Source: Aphrophora alni (taxonomy: Eukaryota; Arthropoda; Insecta; Hemiptera; Aphrophoridae). From it: a DNA stretch of 64,000 bases. Within the stretch, counting starts at the first letter, position 1. Each line of letters opens with the position of its first letter. The notes under the pieces were generated by a model that had not been told where the DNA came from, ran no database searches, and saw nothing but the letters and a program-made list of their open reading frames with translations. Made by a program: the position numbers and the translations under genes. This document shows positions 14,101-27,583 of this stretch, in pieces. The DNA lies in contig OY740768.1 in assembly GCA_963513935.1 (NCBI GenBank), positions 77,104,877-77,168,876 on the forward strand. The letters are read 5' to 3'.

Positions 14101-15483
14101 AATACACAGTTTAATGTGTACATAGTTTTCAAATTTTTTTGAAGTATAATGTCCCAATCCAAAGTGACTAATGGAAATTAAAAGGAAATTACGGTTCTTG
14201 ATTAACTCACAAATAACGGACATGAACTTTGACCGTCGACATTAAAACACTCGATTTTAATAAAATTAGATTTAAGCTTAGAATCAGTTTTTTGACATAA
14301 GTGAAGCTTTTTTTAGATGTATATATATTCAACATTTTGGTATCAGTCTACTCCTATAATTATAAGGGGGGAGAGAGTAAGAAATATAAGGGGGGGAGAA
14401 CTGATTAATAAAGGTAATGACATTTATGGGTTGGCAGCAATGATTTTTGTTATGGTTTGTATTTAATTTTAGGTATCGGCAAGTGAGAAAGTTAGTGCAA
14501 TATTTTACCACATTATATTTGTGAAATAATATTTGTGTATTAGTATTATCACGAGTTAATAATGTTTAACAGCAGTGAGACGGTCTCATGGTCTACCAAA
14601 GTCAGTCCTCAAGCTCAACGCATTTCAGTCTAATCCCCCACCCTCAAGCAATGTTTGTGTAATGTGGCAACATAGTGGACACTGCGTTGCAAAGGATGCA
14701 CATCTCTGATATGTTTTACCTTTCATCGTAAAGAAAATATATCATTCTATTTTTCGTATGTCAGTCGACCGTCTTGGTATATTCTTTGCCTATTGCCATT
14801 AAGTAAAAAATACTGAAGCGTATAAAACACTTAAATTACTGCTGCAAATCAGCTGTTGTCTAGATCACGGTAAGTTACTTGTGTAATGACATCGATACTT
14901 ACAATTTTCACGGAATTAGTTTCGCCCTATTTGTCTATGGACACTTCCTTAAGATTACTTTAATCATGTAAATACAAATCTTAGTATTTGAGTGAAAGTA
15001 ACAGTTTTTATAAACAAACGATATAACGGTAATTTTATTTTAAAATTATATAGTTATAATTGATTATGATTAAACAAATGTTAAGCGTACTATATCGTTA
15101 TCTAATAACATAAACTGGAGCTGATAATATATACTGATTCCAAATGAACAATGAAACAAATGATTTTGAGAACTAAAAGTTTTTTTTTTTTTTACAGATT
15201 TAAATAATAAAATGTGTGTTAAAGTCAGACAGCTGGAGTAATATTTATACACCTGGACAAATTCAGTTGATCCACAACCTAATACATACATTTTCACTAC
15301 TCTTAAAACCCTTTAATTAAAACTGAACTTCGTAAAACATCTCCAAAGGTGCATTAAATCTGTTATTTTTATTTTTATTTACCTATACGTTCTATATGAA
15401 AAATACGGCTACAGATGACTGTCTTAAAATTTGATAGGCCACAATTCTGGAATGGCTCAATAAATTTAAAAAATGTATTAACG
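8200..15483. other. Intron, 5' part: no gene or major repeat recognised
   Basis: AT-rich non-coding sequence. A 157-base segment at about 13357-13513 recurs diverged at 27395-27532, so it belongs to a dispersed repeat. The 139-codon open stretch at 13602-14021 begins with TTG, is almost entirely AT-rich codons (N, K, I, L, F) and shows no family resemblance; I treat it as chance. Confidence 0.45.
13357..13513. repeat. Dispersed repeat, copy 1
   Basis: Shares with 27395-27532 an ordered set of blocks: GTTCAAATTTTAGT, ATTAATGA, CAGGAATAATT followed by ACAAAAATCA, an ATCATTAAA/CGTTATTAAA block, and a final GATGACG/GGACGTGACG. The order and spacing are kept over about 140 bases, so common descent is likely. 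The element class is unknown. Confidence 0.55.
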
Positions 15484-15895
15484 AAATAGCTGGCATGTTA
15501 TGATCACATTATATATCTATACAATTGTATAAAAATGTATTATCAAAATAGATTGTTATCTGACATGTTATGATCATATTGTATATCTATACAATTGTAT
15601 AAAAATGTATTAACAAAATAGATTGGTATCTGGCATGTTATGATCACTATGTATATCTATACAATTGTATAGAAATGTATTAAGAAAATAGATTGGTATG
15701 TGACATGTTATTATCACATTGACTATTCTATACAATTGTATAAATATAGATTGGTATCTGGCAAGTTATGATCACATTGGATATCTATACAAAGTATATA
15801 AAAATATATTAACAAAATAGATTGGTATCTGGCATGTTATGATCACAATGTACGAGTATATCTATACAATTGTATAAAAATGTATAGAGTACAAT
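15484..15895. repeat. Minisatellite, about six copies of a 70-bp unit
   Basis: The landmark CATGTTATGATCA recurs at 15494, 15564, 15634, 15704, 15762 (CAAGTTATGATCA) and 15833, giving spacings of 70, 70, 70, 58 and 71 bases. The fourth unit has lost about 12 bases. Each full unit contains the self-complementary word TATACAATTGTATA and the block AAATAGATTGGTATCTGGC. Copies are mostly 85-95% alike by eye. It lies in the GMC intron. Confidence 0.9.
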
Positions 15896-18233
15896 ATGAA
15901 AAAATAGAAGTAATAAATATATTCAATAGTACAATTAAAACATATATATATTTACAAGTTCAAGCTATATACTTTTATCTGATATTGTCTATCTACAAAT
16001 TTGATAAAAACTAACTTGCAATATACTATATAATATACAGAAGAAATTAATTATACACGAGAGTGAAGTATATTTAGTTTTATCCCGGAGTTTGTTGTAC
16101 AACATTACTTGCTATAAATAAATCTCTCGTTACTTCTATATCTGACATAATTGTGCTACATATTAAACCACTCTCCTAGATAAAACTCTACCTACTTTCT
16201 TATGCAATGCATTGAGTACATTTAGAATATTAAGTAATGTATAAATTAATTAACAATGTTCGATCCTGTTTTAATGAACATAACATTTTTTTAAATAATT
16301 AACAACGCTCTCCTACTATATAATACAATTTGTACAGTTTACATAGTACAGGGCAAAAAATAACAATACAAATTTTTAAAATCCTTAGTTAATGAAAATT
16401 TGATAATTTTCATTACTATTGAGACCGATGGTTCTTGGTGCAATTCCATGTTTAAAGATAATAAAACACATTTTTTTTATTTTGTAATATTTTTTTCTGT
16501 AATACAGCCTCGTCAATGCCTTAGCAGGCGAAACCATTGGTCGGCTAGACTAATAAAAAGTGGATATTACAAAATAAAAAAATTGTGTTTTATTATCTTT
16601 AAATTTGATAATTATTGTGTAAAGATATCAGACCGTTGATCTGAGTGTTGAATCGAGGACAAGAAGTTTCATAAGAGTCAAAGTGGTGTATTTTGAAAAC
16701 TATTAATTTTATAGAGAAGTATTTTATATAGCTAATTATAATTATAATTATTAGTATTTTATAATTATTTTATATTTAATTTGTTGATTTTTATTTTGCC
16801 CTACGTTAAAGATTGATTAAAACACGATACTTTAAATATGGAGAGTTATCAGACCCTTATCACAAATGTGATATTGATGTCATCGAATTTTATACGTATA
16901 AGTATGTATTTAGAAATGGACTGGGGCATGTAAAAAATGGTCAATATTATAGTTCTGAATATTTTCTGAAGTAATTAATTTGAGGATTTTAATTTAGCTC
17001 GTCAAAATGCCTACCTATCACAAAGTCGCTTTTGACAGCCACCTATAGCAGTCACCTGTTTCAAGTCGACTCTTTTGAAGTAAAAAAAGCAAAAATGCTA
17101 ATAATAAAAAAGTTTATATAACCTAAAACAAATACAAAATTATTCACACATCGTGAAAGTGGGGGGGGGGTCTTTAATTATTGATAACAAATTTTGGTTA
17201 CGAAAACCAGAAGGCGACGGGAATGCAACGTACTGACTCAAATCACTTGTCTATAAGCAAGCCATATCGGACTGTTGCGCCAAGAATAAAGGATAAATAA
17301 ATTAACTTATTTAAAAAAATTAAATATTGATAATGAAAAACTCACCATATTACGTAAAATTTAAAAAAAAATAAAAATCTTTAGCGCAACAACCCATTTG
17401 TGAACATAGGCCTTCCATTGAGTTTGAGTTATGTGAAGTCGCCACATATTGAATCCCGTCACGGTATTTGTACATATCTTATATTTTGATAACTGAAATA
17501 TGTTGAAACATAAATTATTTTACTCTTATTATGGCCACATCTCGGGTCGGACTTCCACTCCAAAAATTGGTGGGATGGAATTTATTTTTTTTTTTGTTTT
17601 TTAAATGTAAAGAATGGCACTTCATTTTAAAAGTCTTATTAATACCAAATCAATAGGGGGATTAGATATTCAACCGAACAAAGACGGCAGCCAAATTTGT
17701 AGTTTGCAATTGGTCCTACTCCACTACTACTCCTTTATTATGGAATTAAGGACGCAGATTTAAAGATGTTGTAAGTCTTTCAAAGAAAATTGGAAGTGTT
17801 TACACAGAACATGCAAAGTTTACTGTTTATATAGAAAGTGTTTACAATTAATTAAATTATTGTTCTGTTATCACCAATAATGTTTCAAATATTTGCCTTG
17901 AAGATATTGGCAGTAGAATCTGTTTTGAAATTCTTTGGGAATGTCTCCAAGCTGTTACTTAGTATGCAAACAAGCCAAATTCAATCGAAGATTTAAGATA
18001 GAAATCCTAAAATATTCATTAAACTTCTCACGCAATTTCAAAACAGGTTGTCCTAAATGTTCAAAACTGCCAAGATCCTCAATTCAATGAAGGACATTTT
18101 GACATTGCGATAAAATATGAATGAGTAAAAGTTTGGATTTTTGATCGAGCGAAGCAAATTTTTGTTGTAAAACTCGACCAATTACATTTCGTTTATGTGT
18201 TTGTTACACAGTTACAGTCAAATGCGTTATGAG
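15896..18233. other. Intron segment, nothing recognised
   Basis: Mostly AT-rich. It includes a ten-base G run at 17161-17170 and a slightly GC-richer stretch at about 17180-17290. No reading frame, RNA gene or repeat boundary could be supported. Confidence 0.4.
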
Positions 18234-18652
18234 AGAAATATAATCGTTAATTGTGATAGTAATATAATCGTTAATTGTAATAGTAATATAATCGTTAATT
18301 GTGATAGTAATATAATCGTCAATTGTAATAGTAATAGTAATGTATTCGTTACTTATGATAGTAATATAATCGTTAATTGTAATAGTAATATAATCGTTAA
18401 TTGTAATAGTAATATAATCGTTAATTGTGATAGTAATATAATCGTCAATTGTAATAGTAATAGTAATATATTCGTTACTTGTGATAGTAATATAATCGTT
18501 AATTATGATAGTAATATAATCGTTAATTGTAATAGTAATATAATCGTTAATTGTAATAGTAATATATTCGTTACTTATGATAGTAATATAATCGTTAATT
18601 GTAATAGTAATATATTCGTTACTTATGATAGTAATATAATCGTTAATTGAGA
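18234..18652. repeat. Minisatellite of 24-bp units with higher-order structure
   Basis: Units of the form TAATCGTTAATTGTRATAGTAATA repeat across about 420 bases. Two longer variants alternate with the plain 24-mers. One carries an extra AGTAAT, and one replaces AATCG with ATTCG followed by TTACTTATGATAGT. Groups of variants recur in the same order, which suggests duplication of multi-unit blocks. Because the unit and the inserted block are multiples of three and contain no stop in certain frames, both strands stay open for more than 150 codons (an 8-residue repeat such as NIIVNCDS on the plus strand). I see no sign that either is a real protein. Confidence 0.92.
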
Positions 18653-19912
18653 TAGTTGTACGCGTTGTGTTAATAGTTATAGTAAAAGGTTGAGACATAT
18701 TTCAGTAACGTAATTTTTATCACATACCAATCTCACAAGGCGAGTTGTCACTAAATATTTTTTGAATATTTTTCTATATATATTGTCCCCTTATATATAA
18801 ATATGCCCCCGTATTCCAATATGATGGGATAGTTTGCCACTCACACCAAATTAATTCGTTTTAATTTAATTACTGTATGTCAAGTTTCATACACTTGTGT
18901 AAATAAAGATCCTGAACCTTAACAAACTCTAATACAATTGACCGAGGTTCGATTTTAACTAGACAATTTGACATTTCATCTGTTTGTGTTTTTTGACACA
19001 TGTGTCCACCAATTAGGAATAAGGTTCTTATCGACTAGGCCAAAACGGTTATGTGCAAGATTTTTTAAAAATTGTATTTTGTGTTTTAAAATTAGGTCAT
19101 CCGAAAATAATTACTCAACTGTTCCAAATAAATTATAATAAACACAGTTTTGTTATCTGTGATTTCCTCCAAAAAGTGATATTTAAGCTTTAATGTGAAT
19201 TAAAGTTAAATATAATCAGGGATCAGATAGTTTATGCAACCAACCACCGAGGCCCATCATTGGTGGGGTAAAAGTTCATTTTACAGAAAAAGAAGTCAAC
19301 ATTCCAAGGTTTATTTATATCGATGAGCACAACATAATATTTATTACCACTGTGTTTCCAATGAATATTAAATAACAAACAATACAAGGAGTAAGCCACC
19401 CAAAAACCATTTATCTTATATTATTTTCCCCTGTAAATGTGTTTTATTCAAGGGTATAATAGTTGTGGTATTATTTGCTTTTACTTCTTGGTCTATAAAA
19501 ATTAATGTGTGTTACGTCACGTGTTTAGTAATCACACGCTAAGTGGTATTATAGGTTACAAGAACGATTTATTTAGTGTATTTAAATTTCCAAGGAGTTA
19601 TCCTGTTCTCCTGTGTTATGTGATGGTTGATCATAAAACCAACCACACATTTGGCTACCATATTTGATTGGATGTTTATATAAAAAATCTTGGTTTTTTA
19701 TGAATTTTGAAGAAGGTGTCACACGGACTCTATTAACATTCGAGATCAAAGTTCCGCCCAATTTACGAAATCAAATGGGGGTGGGGGAAAAATTTCCGCT
19801 TATGCTACTTACCTATTCGGTTTATAATATTTTCCCAAAAATTCATTTTTTATTCAATTGTTTAAAATTTATGTGTTACTTTTGGCACAACTAGTCTAAA
19901 TATATTTTCGGA
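18653..19912. other. Intron segment, nothing recognised with confidence
   Basis: Non-coding AT-rich sequence. On the minus strand near 19030-19050 there is an exact RNA polymerase III A-box word (TGGCCTAGTCG) followed by tRNA-like bases, but no convincing B box follows, so it is at most a decayed SINE head. Confidence 0.35.
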
Positions 19913-20217
19913 ATCCTGAGGCCATAAGGATATATTTTGGTTGTTTTTGTTTTTTGAAGATCTATACCCACTCTTATTAGTCTACTATAAATTCTCCCAT
20001 TAGAAAATTTACTAATATTAAGTTTACTATAGAAAATTTTAACCTTATAAAAAAACATTCTAAAATCCTGAGGCCATAAGGATATATTTTGATTGTTTTT
20101 GTTTTTTGAAGATCTATAACCACTTTTATTAGTCTACTATAAATTCTCCCATTAGAAAATTTACTAATATTAAGTTTACTATAGAAAATTTTAACCTTAT
20201 AAAAAAAAACATTCTAA
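19913..20217. repeat. Recent tandem duplication of a 152-bp segment
   Basis: Two head-to-tail copies, starting at 19913 and 20065, begin ATCCTGAGGCCATAAGG and end AAAACATTCTAA. I count only a few substitutions between them (for example TTTTGGTTG/TTTTGATTG and CTATACCCACTC/CTATAACCACTT) plus an A-run length difference, so the duplication is young. There is no coding potential. Confidence 0.95.
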
Positions 20218-20529
20218 CTTCTTTTGGTAAATGAATAGACAAAGCCTTCTATTATAGCATATCCACAACACGAGATACAAAAATAATTTTATGGGACCAT
20301 CTTGGTACTTACCCAGACCAATCATATGATGTAATACAAGTAGAAACTCTGAATAAAATGCCACAAAAATGGCCCTTGTAGGAAATGTAAAATTCTATTG
20401 TCTTACCCAGTAGGGTAAGTTTGTTTAAAACAGTTGTTATAAATATTTTCAGAATGTCGTAATTACCTAGATCACTACTTTCTTCTTTATATAATAAAAA
20501 AATCTCCCCTCACCTATGTCATGTCAGTG

Positions 20530-20655
20530 TTTCAATCCTGACCGGCCTCTGAGATGTGAAGAAGCTTCCACTCACTAAGCTCGCACCGGTGACTCGGGCC
20601 TGCCGGATCTCGTAGCTATACCAAAATCACATTTTTGAGAGGTCAGGATTCGAAA
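20530..20655. repeat. Small inverted-repeat element, possibly tRNA-related
   Basis: The arms TTTCAATCCTGACC (20530-20543) and GGTCAGGATTCGAAA (20641-20655) are inverted copies with one base missing on the left. They flank about 97 bases that are strikingly GC-rich for this region (CGCACCGGTGACTCGGGCCTGCCGG). The arms resemble a tRNA T-arm (GGTTCGAATCC-like), so this may be a SINE remnant or a short foldback element. No target-site duplication was found. Confidence 0.35.
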
Positions 20656-23600
20656 TTACTTTTTAACAATAAATTCGCCATTTGTCATCGTAGAGATGTG
20701 GGGTTTGCTACCATTATATGCAGAATTGAAATCTGCTAGATTTTATCTAATTTATAAGTTGACACACAAGATATCATTAAAAACCTTTTTAAAATGACCA
20801 CCATTTTGATATTTGTAACTCTAGTTTCCTGAATTTCAATATATAATATATAATTTCTATATCAGAACACTGTAGTCCCCTATACCAAATTCCATTCACC
20901 TATTTATTTTTTGTGGTCTTTATCATGTTTACGTACAAATGAAAACTACGAGAATGGACGGACGGCAACTCGCCAATCACTTTTTCGGTTTCGGATTCAC
21001 TTCGTATACTAGGTAAGAATATAAACTTTAGTCGTAATTATTAACTTAAAAGACTAAAAGATAAACAAAATTTTGTTAAATGTCATAATAAATGTTACAC
21101 ACGAGAGGCATTACTTTTGAAGACGTCAACTGCTCGCTGACGCTGACATTTTTATCATCTTTGTTATGAGCCAGTTTTTTTCAGTTATTTATTGTTAAAT
21201 GAAAGAAAATACTGAAGAAAAATGAGTTTCTTGAAGGACATAAACCTTCTTTCGAGACATTTCATTAAATCTTCCTTCCGACCTATGAGCAGACGTAGTT
21301 CAAGTTGACGATTATAGAACCCTCCTCTTTCTCTCCAATATGGCATCGTTAAAGTATCCTGTAACTAATTAAACAGAGACATTTGACCTTCGTAAAGAGA
21401 AACGAATGTTTACTTTTAAACTTTTTCTGTGAAACAAAAAAAAAACCTTGAAAACATCGACATTGTTTCTCATTTATTCTTAGTGTAACCTCTGGAAAAT
21501 AATTAATTTATTGTACAATTTTTTACCCGAAACATGGAATTTCCGGAACGATTTTCTTATATGATAGCAATGAAAAGATTGCTTACTCGAGATAAAAATA
21601 TTACCATGTGAGATTACCTTGGAAATTGTATTTGCAAATAAGAGAAGTGACAAGCTTTTGTTAATAATGACATACAAAATGTTAAATATTAATCTGTTAT
21701 TTTTATATCTACAAACGTGAAGACTTCGAGGAACTTATCCTATTTAAACTCTTGTATGAGATTTTGAATAATTTATTGGCAAATATTTCTTTTAAAATTT
21801 ATTCATATTTCTCTGGATTAAAACCTGTAGCCGCACAAAAATATTATTATATGGGACATTGTTTTCAAATTTTACTGTCTAAATTAAAATATAATAATAT
21901 CCATAGTACGAGTACTTTTCGTCGCATTTATATTATTTCTGTAAATACTTCGTCAAAAGCGTGCCTTTGTTAATAAATCTCTTATTATATCGTTACAGCT
22001 ATTTCGTTATTATAAAATAGATAATTTGTTTATTACTGCACGTCAGTTATATAGTTTTTCTGTTCAGTTATCCTATTGAAACTTTCTTGTTTAAACATTT
22101 TCTGATCCCCCCTTTCTAGTCTCTTAACATTATATTTTAATAAAAGTTTTTCGACTTCTTTTAATTAGATGAAACTATTGGTTAATTGATTTTTTAAATA
22201 TAATTCGACCCATTTTCAATTCGACTCAACAAAATTTTGTTCTAATTTTTCAAATATGGTTTAAATAAAAAAAACTTGATCTTTCATTTGATAACCCAAT
22301 TTATAGTTATAGTTTTTACTTGTATTTACAAAATGTGCTCATTTAGAAAAGTATAATTGGATATGAGTAAATTCTTTGTGGTCGTCCAACTAGAAGCTCG
22401 AATTGACCAGAAATTTATTAATTACAAACATTTTAACGTACAGACAGACATATTAAAAGTTGTTAAAGATTTCAAAACAAATGTAATGACCTCAAAGTTT
22501 TGTGTTTCTGTGTAAAGTATAATATTTAATATGAGTAACTTACCAATTAATTACAAAAAGCTGTGTTAGGGTTATTGTGGAACTTTATCAATTTCCACAA
22601 CAAGAAACACACTAACAAGACGATGTTTAAATGACTAAGTTATCAATTCAGTTATTGTCGCGCACAAACTTTATACAAACCTTGTTTAAACTTTGTGCAA
22701 TATTGACAAGTGACAAGTGACTGTTTCATTCACTATTAATTGATATGCCGTAATCCTATTATTCAGTTCAAAATATTTAATTCTCTTAAACGATCAATTC
22801 TTGTCGCTTTGTAAATTTTATCTTAAAACGGAGCGAATGATTTTGTTGTAACGCCATCAATCTACCATTTTCTGGAGGGAGAAATCAATTTAGCTAGGTT
22901 GCAACTTTGGGAAAACTCATTAAATGGGTAAATATCCACATTGTTAAACTAAACATCGACCCTTCTAAAGACCAACGAAATGTTACAAATTCAATCATTT
23001 CGATGTTATGGTCTTCTCTCGACATATATATATATATATATAATTATAATATACTATCATTCTATATACGTAATGTAATTAGATTTACATCTTACTACAT
23101 GTTTATAAAAATACACTCAATTGTCACTCTAAATACATATTTATCACTGTATATGCATATAAGTAATATGAATTGTTTTACATCTTATTACAGGTTTTAT
23201 AAAAATACTCTATTTAGTATATTTTGAATATCTTATCCATTTTCAATATTATAAACTTTAACGACAGTTGGAAAATGAAGATTTTTCTGGCATATGTGAA
23301 TATAGGGACTATTTTTAGTGCTCTGAACCCATCCCTGAAATATTGCACCCCCATAATGAATCACTGTAATGTAACAACAGACATTATACTATTGTTACTA
23401 AAACGTACACGCGTGTATTTTATCCAATCCAGATACTTCTTAAAAGATCGTCTGCTTTCGTGAGAACGATTTTTTACAATACACAATCAAACCACGACCT
23501 TGGCCTTCAAACCATGCATCCGTTACATCATTCCCTGTAATTCACTTTCAGTATCAGTGGACCGGTTTACTAGACAAAGGTTAACGATCCAGTTATTCAG

Positions 23601-26160
23601 TAGTACACACGAATGTTTGTTTTATTTTCCGTAATGAATTATTTTACTATTGAGTTGATGAGACCTGTTTTGTAGGATTCATTTTAAGTCTCTTTACGTT
23701 CTAAAACACAAAAGACCCAACAATAATTTATTACTAGAACAACTGTTATGACCGTACAGGCAAAATAATTGTATAAAAAACTATGCAGTTCTTATGTACC
23801 ACATAATCAGTGCTAACTATTCTTATAAAGCTCAGTTCCGTAGAATAAATCATGGAGGAAGATCTTATCTGTTAAATATCCATCAATCCCTCATTTGAAA
23901 AACTAATCTGAACCCTTACCACTGATAAACCTCATTTAGTTGAAACTCAAAACGTTTTTAGTTCAATATGAATAAAAACATTAAAAAAATAGTAAGATAG
24001 GAAAGTTTTTTTGTTATGAAAAAAATAATGTTTCGTATTAAGTTTTTATTGTTGTACTACTATTCACTATGACTCCTTCATACGAGTATTTAATACTTTG
24101 GAGTATCAGCGAACATGCATTAGAACTGTGCAGTAACTGTTATGAATGGCCACCGTTTAAAAAGAAAAATATGGTAAAAAATTATTTAGAAAACAGTCAA
24201 TAACAATATAAATTATTATCAAAAATAATTCTTTGTGATTTAACTTCCAATAGACATAAAAACCCCAATTCTGTTGATATGAAATTAGATACAAAATAAA
24301 CGTATAAAATATGTGATTAATTCGCGTAGACATTTTTATAAATAACCGTTAGTCCTTATATATTGTAAAGGTGAGTCTTAATACATTTTTCGGATTTCAA
24401 TCATAGACGCTAATGCGTATGCGACTTTGTGTTTACAAAGTATACACTATTTTGATTCTACAAATAGTATTAAACTTCCTTGTCTCTAAACCCAATTTGA
24501 CTATTACAGAAAAATTAAGCTTTACTATAAAGAGAAAAATAAAAAATAATAATCGAAAATTAGATTGAGATGACCACCAAATCAACACCTCTGCTCTAAG
24601 GTCTCATGATTTTATCAAACATTCTGCAAATAAAAGGATAAACATACCTAATTTATCATATGGTTGTGAAATATTTTAAACAAACAAAATCATTAAACTT
24701 AGAAATTTTATAACATTGGATAGTATTTAAAATACAATGTATAGTGTGTACAGAACAGAATGAGTTCACTGCTTTGGGAGTTCCAAGGCCTACGCAATCA
24801 TGAATATGGATTTCAGTTTTCGACTAATGGTTTTGTCATAAATCTACTTGGTATATATATCTACTTGTCATATATCTACTAAAGAATAGTAAGAGAACTC
24901 TCACCAAAACATGTAGTTAAGACTTAAGGTTAGAAGTTGTTATAAGTGGATACGTTAAGAAGACAAGGCTAAATTTAATAAATTTGAACGGTAAAATAAA
25001 ACTATCGTTTAGCAATTTGTGAGAGATTTGTATTATGGAACTTTATATATTTCTTGCAAAATACCGAATACATGACAAAATTTATCCAAAGCTTATCAAA
25101 ATGGATATATATTACACAATAAAAATGAGAGAGAAAAACTTCATTTTCAAAATACAGAATCTCCACTCTTTTTTGTTATTTTATTAAATGTTTTATAAAA
25201 TTGATGCAGCTGAGTTAAATATTGAGGGTAAAATATTAAAACAGTTATGTTAAAGACGACTGAAATTTACAGATTTGCTTTTCTTTAGTAATCCTATACA
25301 ACTTGGAATATTCTTGTAAACAATCTTTTTGAAAACAAAATCATATTAGAAAAATACAACAATAATTGTTCAGAACTATTTAAATTATTAGACTACTATT
25401 GCCCCGGATACTAGTTAAACTAAGAAATATATTAAGTTTTATTGTTGGTTGATTTGAAAATTGGTGTACAATTTTAATTTAGTGGCATTATGAAACAGTG
25501 TTTTGTTAGTTAGGTCTATACGAATGATCTATGGATCTATATTTATCTACAATGGTACCACTTTGTTCAGCTTATTGGTGTGTATAATATAATAATAAAA
25601 AGGTAATCGAGTAGATACATTACAAGAAGACAGTAAATGTAATTTGCATCCTGTCGTGTTAATGTATTTACTTGTTATAAGGAATGCACACGAGTAAGAC
25701 TACTAGCAGATTATGCATACTCTATACTATTCTGATTTCGAATACTACCGTATTTATTACACAATGATCAATAATGGACAGACTTTTGTATTCAGAATTA
25801 TAATTGGTACGTACAAGATATTGTGTATTGTTCTCTGGTGTCTTGATGTCACATAGCTCTGGGTATTATGACACAAAATCTTCTTTAGATTATACTCTTA
25901 GCATCCAGCTAGGCGAAAGTTTAGCCCACAAGTTAAAAATGAGTAGGCTATTTTTAAGACAATGGCGTTGGTCTTTGACAAATTACTTTCAACATTTCTT
26001 ATTCTACGACACCCATTGCATTTAGGAATTTCTAATATATTTCATTGTTCGCCATTTCGTAATATTGGATTAAGTTTTACTTACATTTATTGAAGAATAT
26101 GAGATCACACTCCAAACCTTGTCATCAAATTATGTATTTCTACGATTTTCGGAGTGAAGC
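20656..26160. other. Intron segment, nothing recognised
   Basis: About 5.5 kb of AT-rich DNA. A short (TA)n tract lies at 23023-23043. Open stretches such as 22907-23227 and 25804-26025 are short, AT-biased and unlike known families. No RNA gene or element boundary was recognised. Confidence 0.45.
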
Positions 26161-26520
26161 ATAGGAACTCAACAAGTGCTCTCCATCCATGTCTATCTTT
26201 TACGTGAACTCTTGCTTATACTTATGTTTTCCACCTTTTTTAACAGTTTCCCTCCTCTGTCAATCACCATTATGTTTACTCTTCTGAGGGTTTCAATTGT
26301 ATTGTTTCTACCTAAGATGATCGACCCAAGTGTCATTTCCTCTTCTTTATGTGTTCTCTGATAGGGTTTTCGTCTCTGATCTTACAAAGATATTCATTGG
26401 ATATAACTGTGGGTTCCATACTTCCATAATATTTACTTACTTACTTGACTTATGTCTAAATTTGAACTGCTGTTCAATGACCACAGGACACGAAGAAGTA
26501 AAGGAACATTGAGGAATCTA
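26160..26520 (-). pseudogene. Non-LTR retrotransposon reverse transcriptase, C-terminal remnant
   Basis: Read on the minus strand, a degenerate stretch carries the C-terminal pattern of insect LINE endonuclease/reverse transcriptases. A segment NEYLCKIRDENPI is followed by IKKRKWHLG, which corresponds to the family's conserved N-E-x-L...P...I-x-x-R-x-W-x-W-I/L-G block. After a broken middle part comes KDRHGWRALVEFLC, corresponding to the usual DR..WR.LV..LC ending. Frameshifts and stops interrupt the middle, so it is dead. Only the 3' end is present, as expected from 5'-truncated insertion. The clade is not assigned. Confidence 0.55.
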
Positions 26521-27394
26521 GGTGCTTTAAAAAAAATGACTAAATGCGTTGTCCTTTCATTCCACCAAGGAACAAAGGGGAGAAAAAAGATAGGTTACAC
26601 TTCACCCTATCAACAGCTATCGCCTTGACACTTCTCGCCCCAATTCCCTCTTTATTCCCTGTACCATTGCGGGTTCCGCTCCTGGAAGTTCCACTCACTT
26701 CACTCCTTCATCCTGTTTCTTTTTTCCTTTTTAAATTTTAATTCTTATATGTCTTTCATTCACTCGAACCCATAGTCACTGGTTTCTAATTATTCTTTAC
26801 TATCTTCTATTGAATATATATCTTAGATATCTGTTAACAAATGTCTGCCCATAATATTAAGTTTTGTTTACGTGACGGATACAAGGACGTACTTATCCCA
26901 TACAGAAATTTACTATCAAATAAATCATGGACTAACAACAGTAAAGACTTATATTTTAATGTATCGTGACTAATAACTGACATGCACTTCGTAGTATGAT
27001 GCAATTCATCTTAAGTCGTGTATTTTTACACGTAGACCAACTCACAATCAAGTATTTCGGCGATTGTATCACATCTATAGGGTCAAGGTTCTTCATAAAA
27101 TGGTGTAATTTTAGCACTCTTACTTAACCGAGAAAGGAACAGGTTTGAATGTGAAGGTTGTTATGACTGTTATGCACCAGTCATCGCACTGTCTCGCGTG
27201 AGTGTTTAATGAACGAGTACATAATATATTACTCTTAACTCCAATGCATATGATTAGACAGTCTTTAATCTACCATTCAATTTACAATCAGGGTTTTTAC
27301 TGTGTGCAGATAATAAATCACCTGCAAATTTATGTTAGTCAGTCATGTAGGTGTTATAAAACATTAATTTCTTAAAATCAACTCTACCGATTTC

Positions 27395-27532
27395 GTTCAA
27401 ATTTTAGTGGATTTTTAAGATTAATGACCCAAACACACATGCAATAATTATAAAATGTCAGGAATAATTAACAAAAATCACAATTGAATCTTAATAGCCG
27501 TTATTAAACGTTATATTTATACTGATGACGCT
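27395..27532. repeat. Dispersed repeat, copy 2
   Basis: Diverged partner of 13357-13513, sharing the ordered blocks GTTCAAATTTTAGT, CAGGAATAATT, ACAAAAATCA and a terminal GATGACG. It runs almost directly into the (AC)n tract. Confidence 0.55.
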
Positions 27533-27537
27533 TTTAT

Positions 27538-27539
<2 letters not shown>

Positions 27540-27581
<42 letters not shown>
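27540..27581. repeat. (AC)n microsatellite
   Basis: About 42 bases of uninterrupted AC dinucleotides, at the end of a dispersed repeat copy. Confidence 0.97.

Positions 27582-27583
<2 letters not shown>

Noticed and set aside
18234..18652. Regularly spaced short repeats that might suggest a CRISPR array.
   Set aside because: Repeats are head to tail without unique spacers, in a eukaryotic context; it is a minisatellite. The same applies to 49.2-50.1 kb.
19030..19055. Minus-strand tRNA-like sequence with an exact A box (TGGCCTAGTCG).
   Set aside because: No B box or foldable cloverleaf follows, so a tRNA gene is not supported and a SINE is unproven.
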